Source of the DNA: Evansella halocellulosilytica
GTDB taxonomy: Bacteria > Bacillota > Bacilli > Bacillales > Salisediminibacteriaceae
Assembly (NCBI RefSeq): GCF_002335745.1
Contig: NZ_NIST01000001.1
Span: 391,981-455,980 of the forward strand
Direction: 5' to 3'
Length of the DNA: 64,000 bases
How positions within the stretch are numbered: the first letter of the stretch is position 1; each line of letters begins with the position of its first letter. Made by a program: the position numbers and the translations under genes. Below the pieces are notes generated by a model that was not told where the DNA came from, ran no database searches, and worked only from the letters and a program-made list of their open reading frames with translations. This document shows, one piece after another, positions 1-7,914 of the stretch.

Positions 1-1684
1 TCTCTTTCGGATTTGACTTCCTTTTGCTATGTTGCTGATCTGAACGCTCTTCTTTTCCTTCGTTCATCTTCATTTTTGCGTAATCATAATTCCCGTTAAA
101 AAAATTGAGTGTTTTATCGGCGAGCCAAAACACTTGCTGAAATAATTTATTAATAAAGTAACGATCATGGGATACAGCTAAAATCGTTCCATTATACTCC
201 TCTAACGCCTCTTCTAATACTTCCCTCGAATCAATGTCTAAATGATTGGTCGGTTCGTCTAGGATTAGTAAATTGATGTCTTGATACATCAGTTGAGCTA
301 ACCGAAGCCTCATTCGTTCTCCACCACTCAACTGGTGAAGCTTCTTAAATACAGCAGCACCAAAAAACAAAAATTTTGCTAATATTGGCCTTGCATCTGC
401 TTCAGACACGTTCACTTCATCTCTAAATGCTTCAAGAATACTTTTGTTCGTATCCTCAGAGGAGTAGACATGTTGAGCAAGATAGCCTACTTTTACTTGG
501 CTTCCTAGTTTTATCGTTCCTTCTGTTACCTCTTCTTCGTTTAAAAGCATCTTTAGAAATGTTGATTTTCCTGAACCGTTATCGCCAATTAAAACAGCAC
601 GATCTTGATGACGAATGTGCATGTTGACATGAGAAAATAAGTTCCGTTGTCCAAAAGTCTTCGAGACATTATCTACAACGATTGCATCTGTTCCACTGCG
701 GCTTGCTGCTTTTAATTCTATATTCATTTTCTTTCTGTTCAGCAGAGGCCGTTCTATTTTTTCCATACGCTCAAGTGCCCTCTCCATATTCCTTGCTCGT
801 TTGTGCAAGCCTTCATTAGGTGGATTCGCACGATTTGCCCAATCCTTTAAACGCTTGATTGTCTCTCGCATCTTCTTTATTTTCTTTTGCTGTTCTTCAT
901 ATTTTTGAAATTCGTTTAAGAGCAGCCTCTCTTTTTCCTTTATAAAGTTAGAATAATTCATGTGATAAGACGTCAACTCACCGTCTTCTAAATCAAAAAT
1001 TTTGTTTACAACCTCATCTAAAAAATAACGGTCATGAGAGATAAGCAGAACTGTACCTGGAAAATCACGAATAAATTTCCCTAGCCACTCGACTGCTCGA
1101 ATATCAAGGTGGTTCGTCGGTTCATCAAGAAGCAGTAAATCAGGCTTCTTTAACAGTAAAACGCCTAACCCTACTTTTGTTTTTTCACCGCCGCTTAAAC
1201 CGTCAAATGGTTTCTGAAGAAATGTTGTTATATTTAACCCACTTGCAATCCGCTCGATATTTGCCTCTATTTCATAGCCATGACCGTTCGAAAATTGTTC
1301 TTGCTTTTCTCCATATAATTCAACAAGCTTCGTCAATTCGTCAGGGTTCGATTCTCTGCTAATTTTCTGCTCAATTTCCTCCATTTCATTTTCGATCATA
1401 ATCAGCTTCTCGTATGCTGTTTTTAATACGTCGACCGTCTTCACCTCTTTCGGAAAACGAGGTAGCTGCTCTAAATAACCAACTGTCGTACCTTTTTTCC
1501 AATGAATATTACCTGAATCAGGATGTTCTTGTCCTGAAATGATTTTTAACAAAGTCGTCTTCCCGCTTCCATTTCGGCCGACAATTCCAATACGGTCGTG
1601 TTCAGATACTTCAAAGGTAACTCCTTCTAGTACAGGATCACCACCATACATTTTGGATAGATTTTTTCCGCTGCATGCAATCAT
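1..1684 (-). CDS. ABC-F family ATPase, probable ribosome-protection type (C-terminus beyond window)
   Basis: About 561 residues are present and the 3' end runs off the window. Two ABC ATPase domains are visible: Walker A GRNGSGKTT with signature LSGGEK and LLLLDEPTNHLD in the first, and GDNGSGKST, LSGGERMRLRLAQ and LLILDEPTNHLD in the second. Between them lies a charged helical linker rich in K, R and E. There are no membrane segments, as expected for soluble ABC-F proteins that bind the ribosomal E site. The ATG at 1684 follows an AGGAGGAC site (1693-1700). The upstream leader ORF plus two terminators resemble antibiotic-inducible ABC-F genes such as vmlR, so resistance to an antibiotic acting on the large ribosomal subunit is inferred. 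The exact subfamily cannot be fixed by reading; a housekeeping ABC-F is the alternative. Confidence 0.88.
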   Translation of the reverse strand, partial: MIACSGKNLSKMYGGDPVLEGVTFEVSEHDRIGIVGRNGSGKTTLLKIISGQEHPDSGNIHWKKGTTVGYLEQLPRFPKEVKTVDVLKTAYEKLIMIENEMEEIEQKISRESNPDELTKLVELYGEKQEQFSNGHGYEIEANIERIASGLNITTFLQKPFDGLSGGEKTKVGLGVLLLKKPDLLLLDEPTNHLDIRAVEWLGKFIRDFPGTVLLISHDRYFLDEVVNKIFDLEDGELTSYHMNYSNFIKEKERLLLNEFQKYEEQQKKIKKMRETIKRLKDWANRANPPNEGLHKRARNMERALERMEKIERPLLNRKKMNIELKAASRSGTDAIVVDNVSKTFGQRNLFSHVNMHIRHQDRAVLIGDNGSGKSTFLKMLLNEEEVTEGTIKLGSQVKVGYLAQHVYSSEDTNKSILEAFRDEVNVSEADARPILAKFLFFGAAVFKKLHQLSGGERMRLRLAQLMYQDINLLILDEPTNHLDIDSREVLEEALEEYNGTILAVSHDRYFINKLFQQVFWLADKTLNFFNGNYDYAKMKMNEGKEERSDQQHSKRKSNPKE

Positions 1685-1730
1685 AGTAGAACGTCCTCCT
1701 TATATTTACATGTTCTATTTTTCAGAGCGC

Positions 1731-1763
1731 AAAAAAGACCATAAGGAAGCTCTCCTCATGGTC
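1731..1763 (-). terminator. Second attenuator terminator before the ABC-F gene
   Basis: On the minus strand GACCAT-(n)-ATGGTC encloses a further AGG/CCT pairing, followed directly by TTTTTT. It sits about 50 nt before the ABC-F start and downstream of the leader ORF, so transcription must pass it to reach the gene. Confidence 0.75.
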
Positions 1764-1805
1764 CCATGAACTTTACGCATTTAGATGTTAAGAAGTTCAA
1801 AAAAA

Positions 1806-1836
1806 GCAAACAAAAAGGAGAGCTAAGAAGCTCCCC
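1806..1836 (-). terminator. First attenuator terminator before the ABC-F gene
   Basis: On the minus strand GGGGAGCT-TCTT-AGCTCTCC forms an 8-bp stem with one G-U, followed by TTTTTG and a second T-run. Flanking TACGCATT (minus-strand sense of 1840-1847) and AATGCGTA (of 1774-1781) are exact complements, so an alternative long-range pairing around this terminator is possible. Confidence 0.7.
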
Positions 1837-1848
1837 CTGAATGCGTAC

Positions 1849-2010
1849 TTAAAATTGGGATAGAGATGTCCTCGCTGTTTTTACATTTATGAAGTTGCTA
1901 AAAAAGGACACACTTGTCCCTTGGACAGCAACACCAGAAAAAACAGCACGAACAATGTATAAGTACGTTATAAATCTGCTTCGTGCTAAATTAAAAACTG
2001 ATTGAGTCAT
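1849..2010 (-). CDS. Putative regulatory leader peptide upstream of the ABC-F gene (53 aa)
   Basis: A 53-codon ORF begins at ATG 2010 behind a strong GGAGGTGG site (2017-2024) and stops just before the first terminator. It lies between a consensus SigA promoter and two tandem terminators. This is the layout of ribosome-mediated attenuation, in which drug-stalled ribosomes on the leader change RNA folding. The peptide starts MTQSVFNLARSRF and has no recognisable domain. An in-frame ATG at 2034 has a poorer ribosome site. The role as a leader is inferred from position. Confidence 0.6.
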   Translation of the reverse strand: MTQSVFNLARSRFITYLYIVRAVFSGVAVQGTSVSFFSNFINVKTARTSLSQF

Positions 2011-2046
2011 CTCTACCCACCTCCGTTCTACCATGTGTTACATGTT

Positions 2047-2075
2047 ATCATAGTAAATCCTTTCCATTTTGTCAA
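2047..2075 (-). promoter_or_regulatory. SigA promoter of the leader/ABC-F transcript
   Basis: Minus-strand TTGACA (2070-2075), a 17-nt spacer, then TATGAT (2047-2052). This is close to the SigA consensus and points to the leader ORF that starts about 37 nt downstream. Confidence 0.8.
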
Positions 2076-2092
2076 TTGGTCATGACGTAGAA

Positions 2093-2132
2093 AAATAAAA
2101 AAGCAGCCCTCACCAATTAGTTGGTGAGAGCC
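2093..2132 (-). terminator. Intrinsic terminator of pta
   Basis: Minus-strand CTCACCAA-CTAA-TTGGTGAG with extra GC pairs, followed by GCTTTTTTATTTTT. It lies about 115 nt beyond the pta stop and separates pta from the ABC-F promoter. Confidence 0.75.
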
Positions 2133-2247
2133 ATTTTCAGATATTTATATTCGCGTTGATTGTTTAAAAATACACTTGTTTTCATTCGTAGTGTCCTCTT
2201 TGCCGCGGGCAAGGCTTCAGTTAATATGGGGAAAATCGATCCGGTGG

Positions 2248-3225
2248 TTAACCTTCTATACCTTGCATCGCTGTAATTAAGGCAAGCTTGTACACATCTT
2301 CTACGTTACAGCCTCGCGAGAGATCATTAACCGGCTTATTCAAACCTTGTAAAATGGGGCCAATAGCTTCAAACTCCCCTAAACGTTGAGCAATTTTATA
2401 TCCGATGTTTCCAGCTTCGAGACTTGGAAAAACAAATACGTTTGCTTCCCCTTTTAACGGAGAATCTGGTGCCTTTTTTGCTGCAACGGATGGAACGAAA
2501 GCTGCATCAAATTGAAACTCTCCATCTAAAACTAATTCTGGGGCTTTTTCATTGGCAATCTTCGTTGCTTCTACAACTTTTTCTGTTTCTGGACTAACTG
2601 CAGACCCTTTTGTTGAAAAGCTGAGCATCGCTACTTTCGGATCAATATCGAAAACTTTCGCTGTTTTGGCAGCTTCAATAGCTGTTTCCGCAAGATCGTT
2701 GCTATCTGGAGCAATGTTAATCGCACAATCACCGAAAATATAACGCTGATCACCTTTCACCATGACAAAAACGCCAGACGTTTTCTTTACGCCTTCTTTC
2801 GTCTTAATAATTTGCAAAGCTGGGCGGACTGTATCACCAGTAGAATGAGCCGCTCCGCTCACAAGACCTGCCGCTTTTCCAACGTGGACGAGCATCGTTC
2901 CAAAGTAATTCGGTGTTTTTAAAATCTTACGCGCGTCTTCTGCTGTCGCTTTTCCATTTCGACGTTCAACAAACGCTTCAACAAGCTCTTCAAAATCTGC
3001 GTAAGTGTCAGGGTCATAAATATCTACCCCTGCTACATCAAGTTGTAATTCATTTGCTTTTGCTTGAATGTCTGTTTCACTGCCAACAAGAATTGGGTTT
3101 AAAATCCCTTCTCGTTTCAGACGGACTGTCGCTTCCAATATTCGTTCATCTGTACCTTCTGGGAACACAATCGACGGATTGTTTTGTTTTACTTTATCAG
3201 CAATTGCTGTGAACATATCACTCAC
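2248..3225 (-). CDS. pta: Phosphate acetyltransferase
   Basis: The 325-aa product is the size of the short Bacillus-type Pta (one PTA_PTB domain, no N-terminal DRTGG extension). It begins MSDMFTAIADKV, and the middle holds the SGAAHSTGDTVRPALQI segment typical of the family. It interconverts acetyl-CoA and acetyl phosphate in the cytoplasm, feeding acetate overflow and acetyl-phosphate signalling. ATG 3225 follows an AAAGGAGGAA site. A weak CcpA-like sequence lies at 3338-3351, but it misses key bases. In B. subtilis pta neighbours hemQ; here a fad operon and an IS remnant separate them. Confidence 0.95.
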   Translation of the reverse strand: MSDMFTAIADKVKQNNPSIVFPEGTDERILEATVRLKREGILNPILVGSETDIQAKANELQLDVAGVDIYDPDTYADFEELVEAFVERRNGKATAEDARKILKTPNYFGTMLVHVGKAAGLVSGAAHSTGDTVRPALQIIKTKEGVKKTSGVFVMVKGDQRYIFGDCAINIAPDSNDLAETAIEAAKTAKVFDIDPKVAMLSFSTKGSAVSPETEKVVEATKIANEKAPELVLDGEFQFDAAFVPSVAAKKAPDSPLKGEANVFVFPSLEAGNIGYKIAQRLGEFEAIGPILQGLNKPVNDLSRGCNVEDVYKLALITAMQGIEG

Positions 3226-3416
3226 AAAAATTCCTCCTTTAGTTAATCAATACCCGTTACTATTGATAAGGATACTCCTTCTAAACGAAAAAATAAATCG
3301 AACAGACATGATATGAACAAAGTTTAAATTTTCTGAATGTACACTCTTTCACATACTGCCGAATCCCTTCTGCCACAAGCGCCCAAACAACATCATCAAC
3401 TAACCATTATTTAGTA

Positions 3417-3463
3417 ATATCCAATATCATCCAGGTGCCAGGCACCTGGATGATATTGGATAT
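3417..3463. repeat. Perfect 22-bp inverted repeat with 3-nt loop (GGTGCCAGGCACC core)
   Basis: Left arm 3417-3438 and right arm 3442-3463 are exact reverse complements around CAG, with core GGTGC-CAG-GCACC. There is no T-run on either side, so it is not an ordinary terminator. A hairpin of similar design but a different core lies at 46669-46701. It may belong to a dispersed REP-like hairpin family. Confidence 0.7.
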
Positions 3464-3518
3464 CGACGGATATTCACGGGTTCGGACATGTGTTTCATCA
3501 GAATTTTCGTACTTTTCA

Positions 3519-3548
3519 TTGCAACGCTATGACGTATCCGATTATAAT
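3519..3548 (+). promoter_or_regulatory. SigA promoter of the fadH-ech operon
   Basis: TTGCAA (3519-3524), an 18-nt spacer, then TATAAT (3543-3548). The FadR-like operator starts at the last base of the -10 box. Confidence 0.7.
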
Positions 3549-3565
3549 GAATGAATAATCAGTCA
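3548..3565. promoter_or_regulatory. Probable FadR operator
   Basis: TGAATGAATAATCAGTCA matches the B. subtilis FadR operator consensus (TGAATGANTANTCATTCA, as I recall it) with one mismatch. It covers the expected transcription start right after the -10 box, where a bound repressor would block transcription and long-chain acyl-CoA would relieve it. It also shows that the upstream in-frame ATG at 3551 cannot be the translation start. Confidence 0.65.
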
Positions 3566-3622
3566 TTTTTAGATTATTTTGACGTCACCACTTTCATTTA
3601 TGCAATTAAAGGGGGAAAAGTC

Positions 3623-5551
3623 ATGGGTTGTGAAGCGATATTTCAACAGGCAACAGTGAAGTCTTTAACGATGAAAAGCCGTATTATCATGGGATCTATG
3701 CATGTAGGATTAGAAGGTCTAGAGAATGGTGTAGAGAAGTTGACCGAATTTTATAAAGCGAGGGCGAGACACCACGTCGGCTTAATCGTTACAGGAGGTG
3801 CTGCAGTGAACCCTGAAGGAAGCGGCGGCACAGATTTTATGACGATATACGAAGAAGAAGATATTGAACGATGGAAACCGTTAACTTCAGGTGTTCATGA
3901 TGAAGGCGGTGCAATTGCACTGCAGCTTTTTCATGCAGGAAGATATGCATATAAAGCTTTAACAGGATATGATCCTGTCGCACCTTCTCCGATTCAGTCG
4001 CCAATTAATCCTGATCAGCCAATTGAAATGACAGAAGAGGATATTCAACGAACGATTCAAGATTTTGCTGAAGGGGCTAGGCGAGCGAAAGAAGCTGGCT
4101 TCGATGCCGTCGAGATCATGGGATCAGAAGGATACTTAATTAATGAATTTACATCGCCAGTGACAAACAAAAGGACAGATCAATGGGGTGGTAGCTTTGA
4201 ACGGAGAATTTCCTTCTCCCTTCTCATTACTGAAGCAGTACGTAAAGCTGTCGGAGAAAACTTTCCGATTTTATTCCGTATGTCAGGGTTAGATTTAATT
4301 GAAAACAGTACGACTGAAGAAGAAACGATTCAATGGGCACAAGCACTGGAAAAAGCAGGTGCTGATGTCTTAAATGTCGGAATCGGCTGGCATGAGTCAA
4401 GAGTACCTACTATTTCAATGAAAGTTCCAAGATTAAAGTTTGTCCCTGTTGCAGAAAACATTCGGAGAAATGTCTCAATACCAGTCATTGCAAGTAACCG
4501 GATCAATGATCCAAAAGATGCTGAAGCTGTTTTACAGAAAGGAACAGTTGATTTTGTTTCAATGGCACGCCCCTTTTTAGCGGATGAAAAGATCTTAACG
4601 AAAGCTTATGAGGAGCGATTTGAGGAGATTAATACGTGCATCGCCTGTAATCAAGCATGTTTAGACCATGTTTTTGAAGGGAAGCACGCCTCTTGTCTTG
4701 TAAATCCAGTTGCAGGAAGAGAAACGGAGCTGAAAATCGTCCCAACCTTTCATCCAAAAAATGTTCTTATCGTCGGCGCTGGCCCTGCCGGTTTAGAAGT
4801 TGCAAAAGTCGCTGCCGAGCGTGGTCACAATGTAACAATTATTGATGAAAAAAACGAAGTTGGCGGACAGTTAAATTATTCGAAGCGAATCCCTGGTAAA
4901 CAGGAGTTTTATGAGACGTTGCGTTATTATGAAGTTCAACTTGAATTACTCGGTGTTACGGTCCTTTTAAATAAGAAAGTTGATGAACACGATCCAATCA
5001 TTAAACAATCAGATGAAATCATTTTAGCGACAGGAATTGTCCCTCGAACTCCGGATATTGAAGGAATCAAATCTTCAAATGTTACCTCCTACAGGGACGT
5101 ATTTGAAGGGAAAGCAGAACTAGGCAAGAAAGTCACCATCATTGGCGGGGGCGGAATTGCTTGCGACTTAGCTCTTTATTTACACAGTAAGGGAATTCAC
5201 GATATCACACTTCTTCAAAGGAGCAAGTCGTTTGCTCGCGGCATTGGCAAAACGACGCGGTGGGCAACCATTATGGAAGTACGACAAAAAGGGATTCAAA
5301 TGATTGGCGGTATTGATCGCTACAAACAAATTGACGGTTCAACGATTACTTATTTGAAGGACGGAAATGAACATCACCTTTCTGCTGATTCTATCGTACT
5401 TGCAGCTGGGCAGCTTGTAAATAACCGCTTAGCGGAAAAGCTCGAAGAAAAAGGTCATAATGTCCATATTATCGGTGGAGCAAAGCATGCTCTCGGTTTA
5501 GATGCCAAGCGGGCAATATACGATGGCACCATTATCGGCAGAGAAATTTAA
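3623..5551 (+). CDS. fadH: 2,4-dienoyl-CoA reductase-type NADH:flavin oxidoreductase
   Basis: The 642-aa protein has an N-terminal old-yellow-enzyme TIM barrel (about 1-330), a [4Fe-4S] motif with Cys339, Cys342, Cys346 and Cys358, then FAD and NAD(P) Rossmann regions (VGAGPAGLEVA near 375, IGGGGIACDLA near 515). This is the layout and size of E. coli FadH, which reduces 2,4-dienoyl-CoA during oxidation of unsaturated fatty acids. ATG 3623 was chosen because AAAGGGGG precedes it and the longer frame starts inside the operator. An enoyl-CoA hydratase follows by 9 nt. A trimethylamine-dehydrogenase-like paralogue is the alternative, but context and operator favour fatty-acid use. Confidence 0.88.
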   Translation: MGCEAIFQQATVKSLTMKSRIIMGSMHVGLEGLENGVEKLTEFYKARARHHVGLIVTGGAAVNPEGSGGTDFMTIYEEEDIERWKPLTSGVHDEGGAIALQLFHAGRYAYKALTGYDPVAPSPIQSPINPDQPIEMTEEDIQRTIQDFAEGARRAKEAGFDAVEIMGSEGYLINEFTSPVTNKRTDQWGGSFERRISFSLLITEAVRKAVGENFPILFRMSGLDLIENSTTEEETIQWAQALEKAGADVLNVGIGWHESRVPTISMKVPRLKFVPVAENIRRNVSIPVIASNRINDPKDAEAVLQKGTVDFVSMARPFLADEKILTKAYEERFEEINTCIACNQACLDHVFEGKHASCLVNPVAGRETELKIVPTFHPKNVLIVGAGPAGLEVAKVAAERGHNVTIIDEKNEVGGQLNYSKRIPGKQEFYETLRYYEVQLELLGVTVLLNKKVDEHDPIIKQSDEIILATGIVPRTPDIEGIKSSNVTSYRDVFEGKAELGKKVTIIGGGGIACDLALYLHSKGIHDITLLQRSKSFARGIGKTTRWATIMEVRQKGIQMIGGIDRYKQIDGSTITYLKDGNEHHLSADSIVLAAGQLVNNRLAEKLEEKGHNVHIIGGAKHALGLDAKRAIYDGTIIGREI

Positions 5552-5560
5552 AGGAGGCAA

Positions 5561-6322
5561 ATGATGATGTTTAAAAATGAAACCGTTTTATATGAAGTAA
5601 ACGATCAAGTTGCAACAATTAAGTTGAATCGCCCTAAAGTAAAAAATGCGGTTAATTTCCAAATGCATGAAGAACTATATGACGCGTTTCAAACTGCACA
5701 ACACGATGAAAACGTCCGAGTAATCGTATTAACTGGAACAGAAGATTCTTTTTCCAGCGGTGCTGATATTAAAAGTTTTCCTTTAAATGAGATGGAAAAC
5801 TTTGATCACGGTGAAGCATTAGAAAAAACATATAATAAATTAATTTTACTAATGGAAGAAATTGATAAACCGACAGTTGCCTATTTGAATGGAACCGCAG
5901 TAGGTGCAGGCTTAAGTCTAGCACTAGCTTGTGACTTTCGATTTGCAGATCGAAATGCAAAAATGGCCTTAAGCTTCATAAAAATTGGACTAACCCCCGA
6001 TGCAGGAGCTTCCTATTTCCTGCCCCGGTTAGTCGGATTAGGGAAAGCGCTTGAACTGTCGCTAGGTGAGGCTATCAACGGTGAGGAGGCTCTTCGAATC
6101 GGTCTTATTCATCAATTAGGAGATCCTGCGGAATTTGTTGCAAAGCTCGTTCATGCCCCCTCCCCTGCTTATTCATCGATGAAGCAGAACATGAAAGCCG
6201 GCATGCACCTTTCCTTAAGGGAGACACTAGACCTCGAAGTCGAAGGACAAAGAGCTGCAGGAAAATCACCTTTTCACAAGCAGGCCATTAAAAACTTTAT
6301 TCAAGGCAATAGAAAAAAATAA
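5561..6322 (+). CDS. Enoyl-CoA hydratase/isomerase family protein
   Basis: The 253-aa crotonase-fold protein carries the oxyanion-hole segments SGADIKSF (near 65-72) and NGTAVGAGLSLALACDFR (near 107-124), then GLTPDAGASYFLPRLVG, the usual acidic catalytic-loop region. It likely hydrates or isomerises enoyl-CoA in beta-oxidation alongside FadH. Three ATGs in a row follow AAAGGAGG; spacing favours the second or third (5564 or 5567). It is the last gene of the operon, ahead of two hairpins. PaaG-type isomerase is another possibility. Confidence 0.87.
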   Translation: MMMFKNETVLYEVNDQVATIKLNRPKVKNAVNFQMHEELYDAFQTAQHDENVRVIVLTGTEDSFSSGADIKSFPLNEMENFDHGEALEKTYNKLILLMEEIDKPTVAYLNGTAVGAGLSLALACDFRFADRNAKMALSFIKIGLTPDAGASYFLPRLVGLGKALELSLGEAINGEEALRIGLIHQLGDPAEFVAKLVHAPSPAYSSMKQNMKAGMHLSLRETLDLEVEGQRAAGKSPFHKQAIKNFIQGNRKK

Positions 6323-6326
6323 GTAT

Positions 6327-6383
6327 CCGCCCGTAAAACGGGCGGTCAGGCTGTTGAGAATGTTTTCTCAACAGCCTTTTTTT
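6327..6383 (+). terminator. Tandem hairpins ending the fadH-ech operon
   Basis: A CCGCCCGT/ACGGGCGG hairpin (6327-6345) is followed by AGGCTGTTGAGAA/TTCTCAACAGCCT (6348-6377) and a run of seven T. Confidence 0.85.
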
Positions 6384-7341
6384 AAAAGAAAAGTATGATA
6401 TCTCACGATCTCATCCCTCCCGGCGGACGCTTTCCATGGGGCTTGTCTTCAACTAATTCTGACTCAGCGAAGCATCGTCAGAATGGATTTTCAGACTGCG
6501 CTGATCCCATTGGAGTCGCCGCCTTTCGTTCTTCAATCAACCTAGAACATCCATCGTTTCCTGTTTAGAAATGATGGTTATTTTTTCATCAGTTTTATCT
6601 GATTATTCAGGTAAATATAGTATAATATAGATAAAACGACTCGTGAGGTGATCGTGTGTTACGCCCCATTCGTGCAAAACAAGTTGAACTCGAAATGGGC
6701 TCTATCGATCAGTTAGTCCCAGACGACCACTTACTAAGAAAAATTGATGCCACAATTGATTTTTCCTTCATATATGACAAAGTAAAACCTTACTACAGTG
6801 AAGATAACGGTCGCCCACCAATTGATCCGGTTATGCTTTTTAAAATGCTGTTTATTGGATACCTTTACGGTATCCGATCTGAAAGACAGTTAGAAAAAGA
6901 AATTGAGACAAATATTGCTTATCGATGGTTTTTAGGATTAAGTCTAACTGATTCGGTTCCTCACCATTCCACCATAAGCTTCAATCGGCATAAACGGTTT
7001 AAAGAAACAGACATTTTTCAAGAGATATTTGATGAGACCGTTCTTCTGGCTATGAAGCATCGTATGGTTGGCGGGAGAGCTTTATTTACTGATTCTCCCC
7101 ACCTTAAAGCCAATGCAAATAAGCGAAAATTCACTAAGAAGACGGTTCAAGTTGAAACACGCGAGTACATAGAAGATCTAAATAAAGCGGTTGAGGAGGA
7201 TCGAAAAGCACATGGAAAAAAGCCCTTACCGGAAAGAGATAAAAGAAAAAGAGATTAAAGTCAGTACGACAGATAAAGAAAGCGGCTATATGTTCAGGGA
7301 TGGAAAACCCGAAGGGTTCTTTTATTTAGACCATCGGACAT
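6384..7341 (+). mobile_element. Truncated IS1182-family element, copy 1
   Basis: The first 421 bp (6384-6804) match the start of the second copy at 63579-64000 with about ten differences. Homology begins at AAAAGAAAAGTATGAT, just after the fad operon terminator. The element loses transposase coding at about 7341, where it abuts two units of the 52-bp repeat, so its right half is missing. No target duplication can be assigned. Confidence 0.8.
6656..7341 (+). pseudogene. IS1182-family transposase, frameshifted and truncated
   Basis: GTG 6656 follows a GAGGTGAT site and a TATAAT box (6621-6626). The intact N-terminal 190 residues contain [26 protein letters not shown] and [13 protein letters not shown], typical of the IS1182 DDE transposase N-terminus. 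Around 7235-7250 the frame shifts: this frame stops at 7258, while another continues as [18 protein letters not shown] to DHRT and a stop at 7341. An intact family member is about 450-480 aa, so the catalytic C-terminal half is gone. Confidence 0.85.
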
Positions 7342-7344
7342 AGG

Positions 7345-7440
7345 ACCGTCAAGAGAAGATTTCGTGATCCTTGACGGTAGGAAAAGCAGAAAAAGTACCG
7401 TCTAGAGAAGATTTCGAGTCCCTTGGAGATAGGAAAAGCA
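7345..7440 (-). repeat. Two units of the 52-bp palindromic repeat beside the IS remnant
   Basis: ACCGTC at 7345 and again at 7397 gives exactly 52 bp. Between them lie GAGAAGATTTCG, CTTGACGGTA and AAAAGCAGAAAAAGTACCGTC, the reverse orientation of the units in the large array at 44.4-45.6 kb. The second unit is degenerate. It begins where transposase homology stops. Confidence 0.8.
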
Positions 7441-7725
7441 GTCAAGCTGCTTCGACGCATTCCCTTCTTCGATTAATCTTGCAGAGGAAGAAGCACAGTA
7501 TACCTTCCAACTATTCGTTACTTTTAAAGAGATCTCAAGCATACAACCCTTAAAGGTTTATTTTCACACAGGCAGAGCTTGTGATTTACAAAGAATATAA
7601 TAAAGAAAGATGTGAGGAGTATCCTATTTTTTGTCATTACAGACCGAACTCCGCTCTCGTCTTTCTTCATTTTCACAATACCGTCACAACTTTTTTTAAG
7701 GGGCTGTCTATCATAGACATCCTGT
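7441..7725. other. Intergenic stretch without recognisable gene
   Basis: Only short open frames without ribosome sites or known motifs occur here. The end of the stretch (AAGGGGCTGTCTATC near 7699-7713) looks like the terminal sequence of many Firmicute IS elements and may be the far end of the decayed IS1182 copy. That link is a guess. Confidence 0.3.
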
Positions 7726-7754
7726 TTGGTTTTTAAAAGCGCAAAAGGTATAAT
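7726..7754 (+). promoter_or_regulatory. Probable SigA promoter of hemQ
   Basis: TTGGTT (7726-7731), a 17-nt spacer, then TATAAT (7749-7754). This leaves an untranslated leader of about 155 nt before hemQ, which holds two interleaved inverted repeats (7809-7838). Confidence 0.55.
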
Positions 7755-7808
7755 AGAGTTGTGAATACGTAATGTTCAAGTGACAGAAAAACAACTCGGC
7801 AAAGTAAT

Positions 7809-7842
7809 GGTCAAAGGGTGGCAGCATTGACTCACCCTCTTT
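7809..7842 (+). promoter_or_regulatory. Candidate two-state RNA switch in the hemQ leader
   Basis: GGTCAA (7809-7814) can pair with TTGACT (7827-7832). The next segment AGGGTG (7815-7820) can pair with CACCCT (7833-7838), followed by CTTTT. The two hairpins interleave with no linker nucleotides, so they should exclude each other. The second looks like a weak terminator. No known riboswitch class is recognised. Confidence 0.3.
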
Positions 7843-7914
7843 TCCTTTGTCATTTTGAGCATCTGTAAACAAAGGTTTTGATGATGATCTATATTTAGAA
7901 TGGAGTGACTTTTA

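Noticed and set aside
3338..3351. CcpA (cre) site upstream of pta
   Set aside because: It differs from the consensus at two key positions, including the central CG; too weak to list as a site.
3551..3622. Translation start of the FadH-type protein at ATG 3551
   Set aside because: It lies inside the FadR-like operator next to the -10 box and has no ribosome site; ATG 3623 has AAAGGGGG.
7371..7553. Small ORF of 60 codons
   Set aside because: It overlaps the degenerate 52-bp repeat, has no ribosome site and shows no recognisable protein motif.
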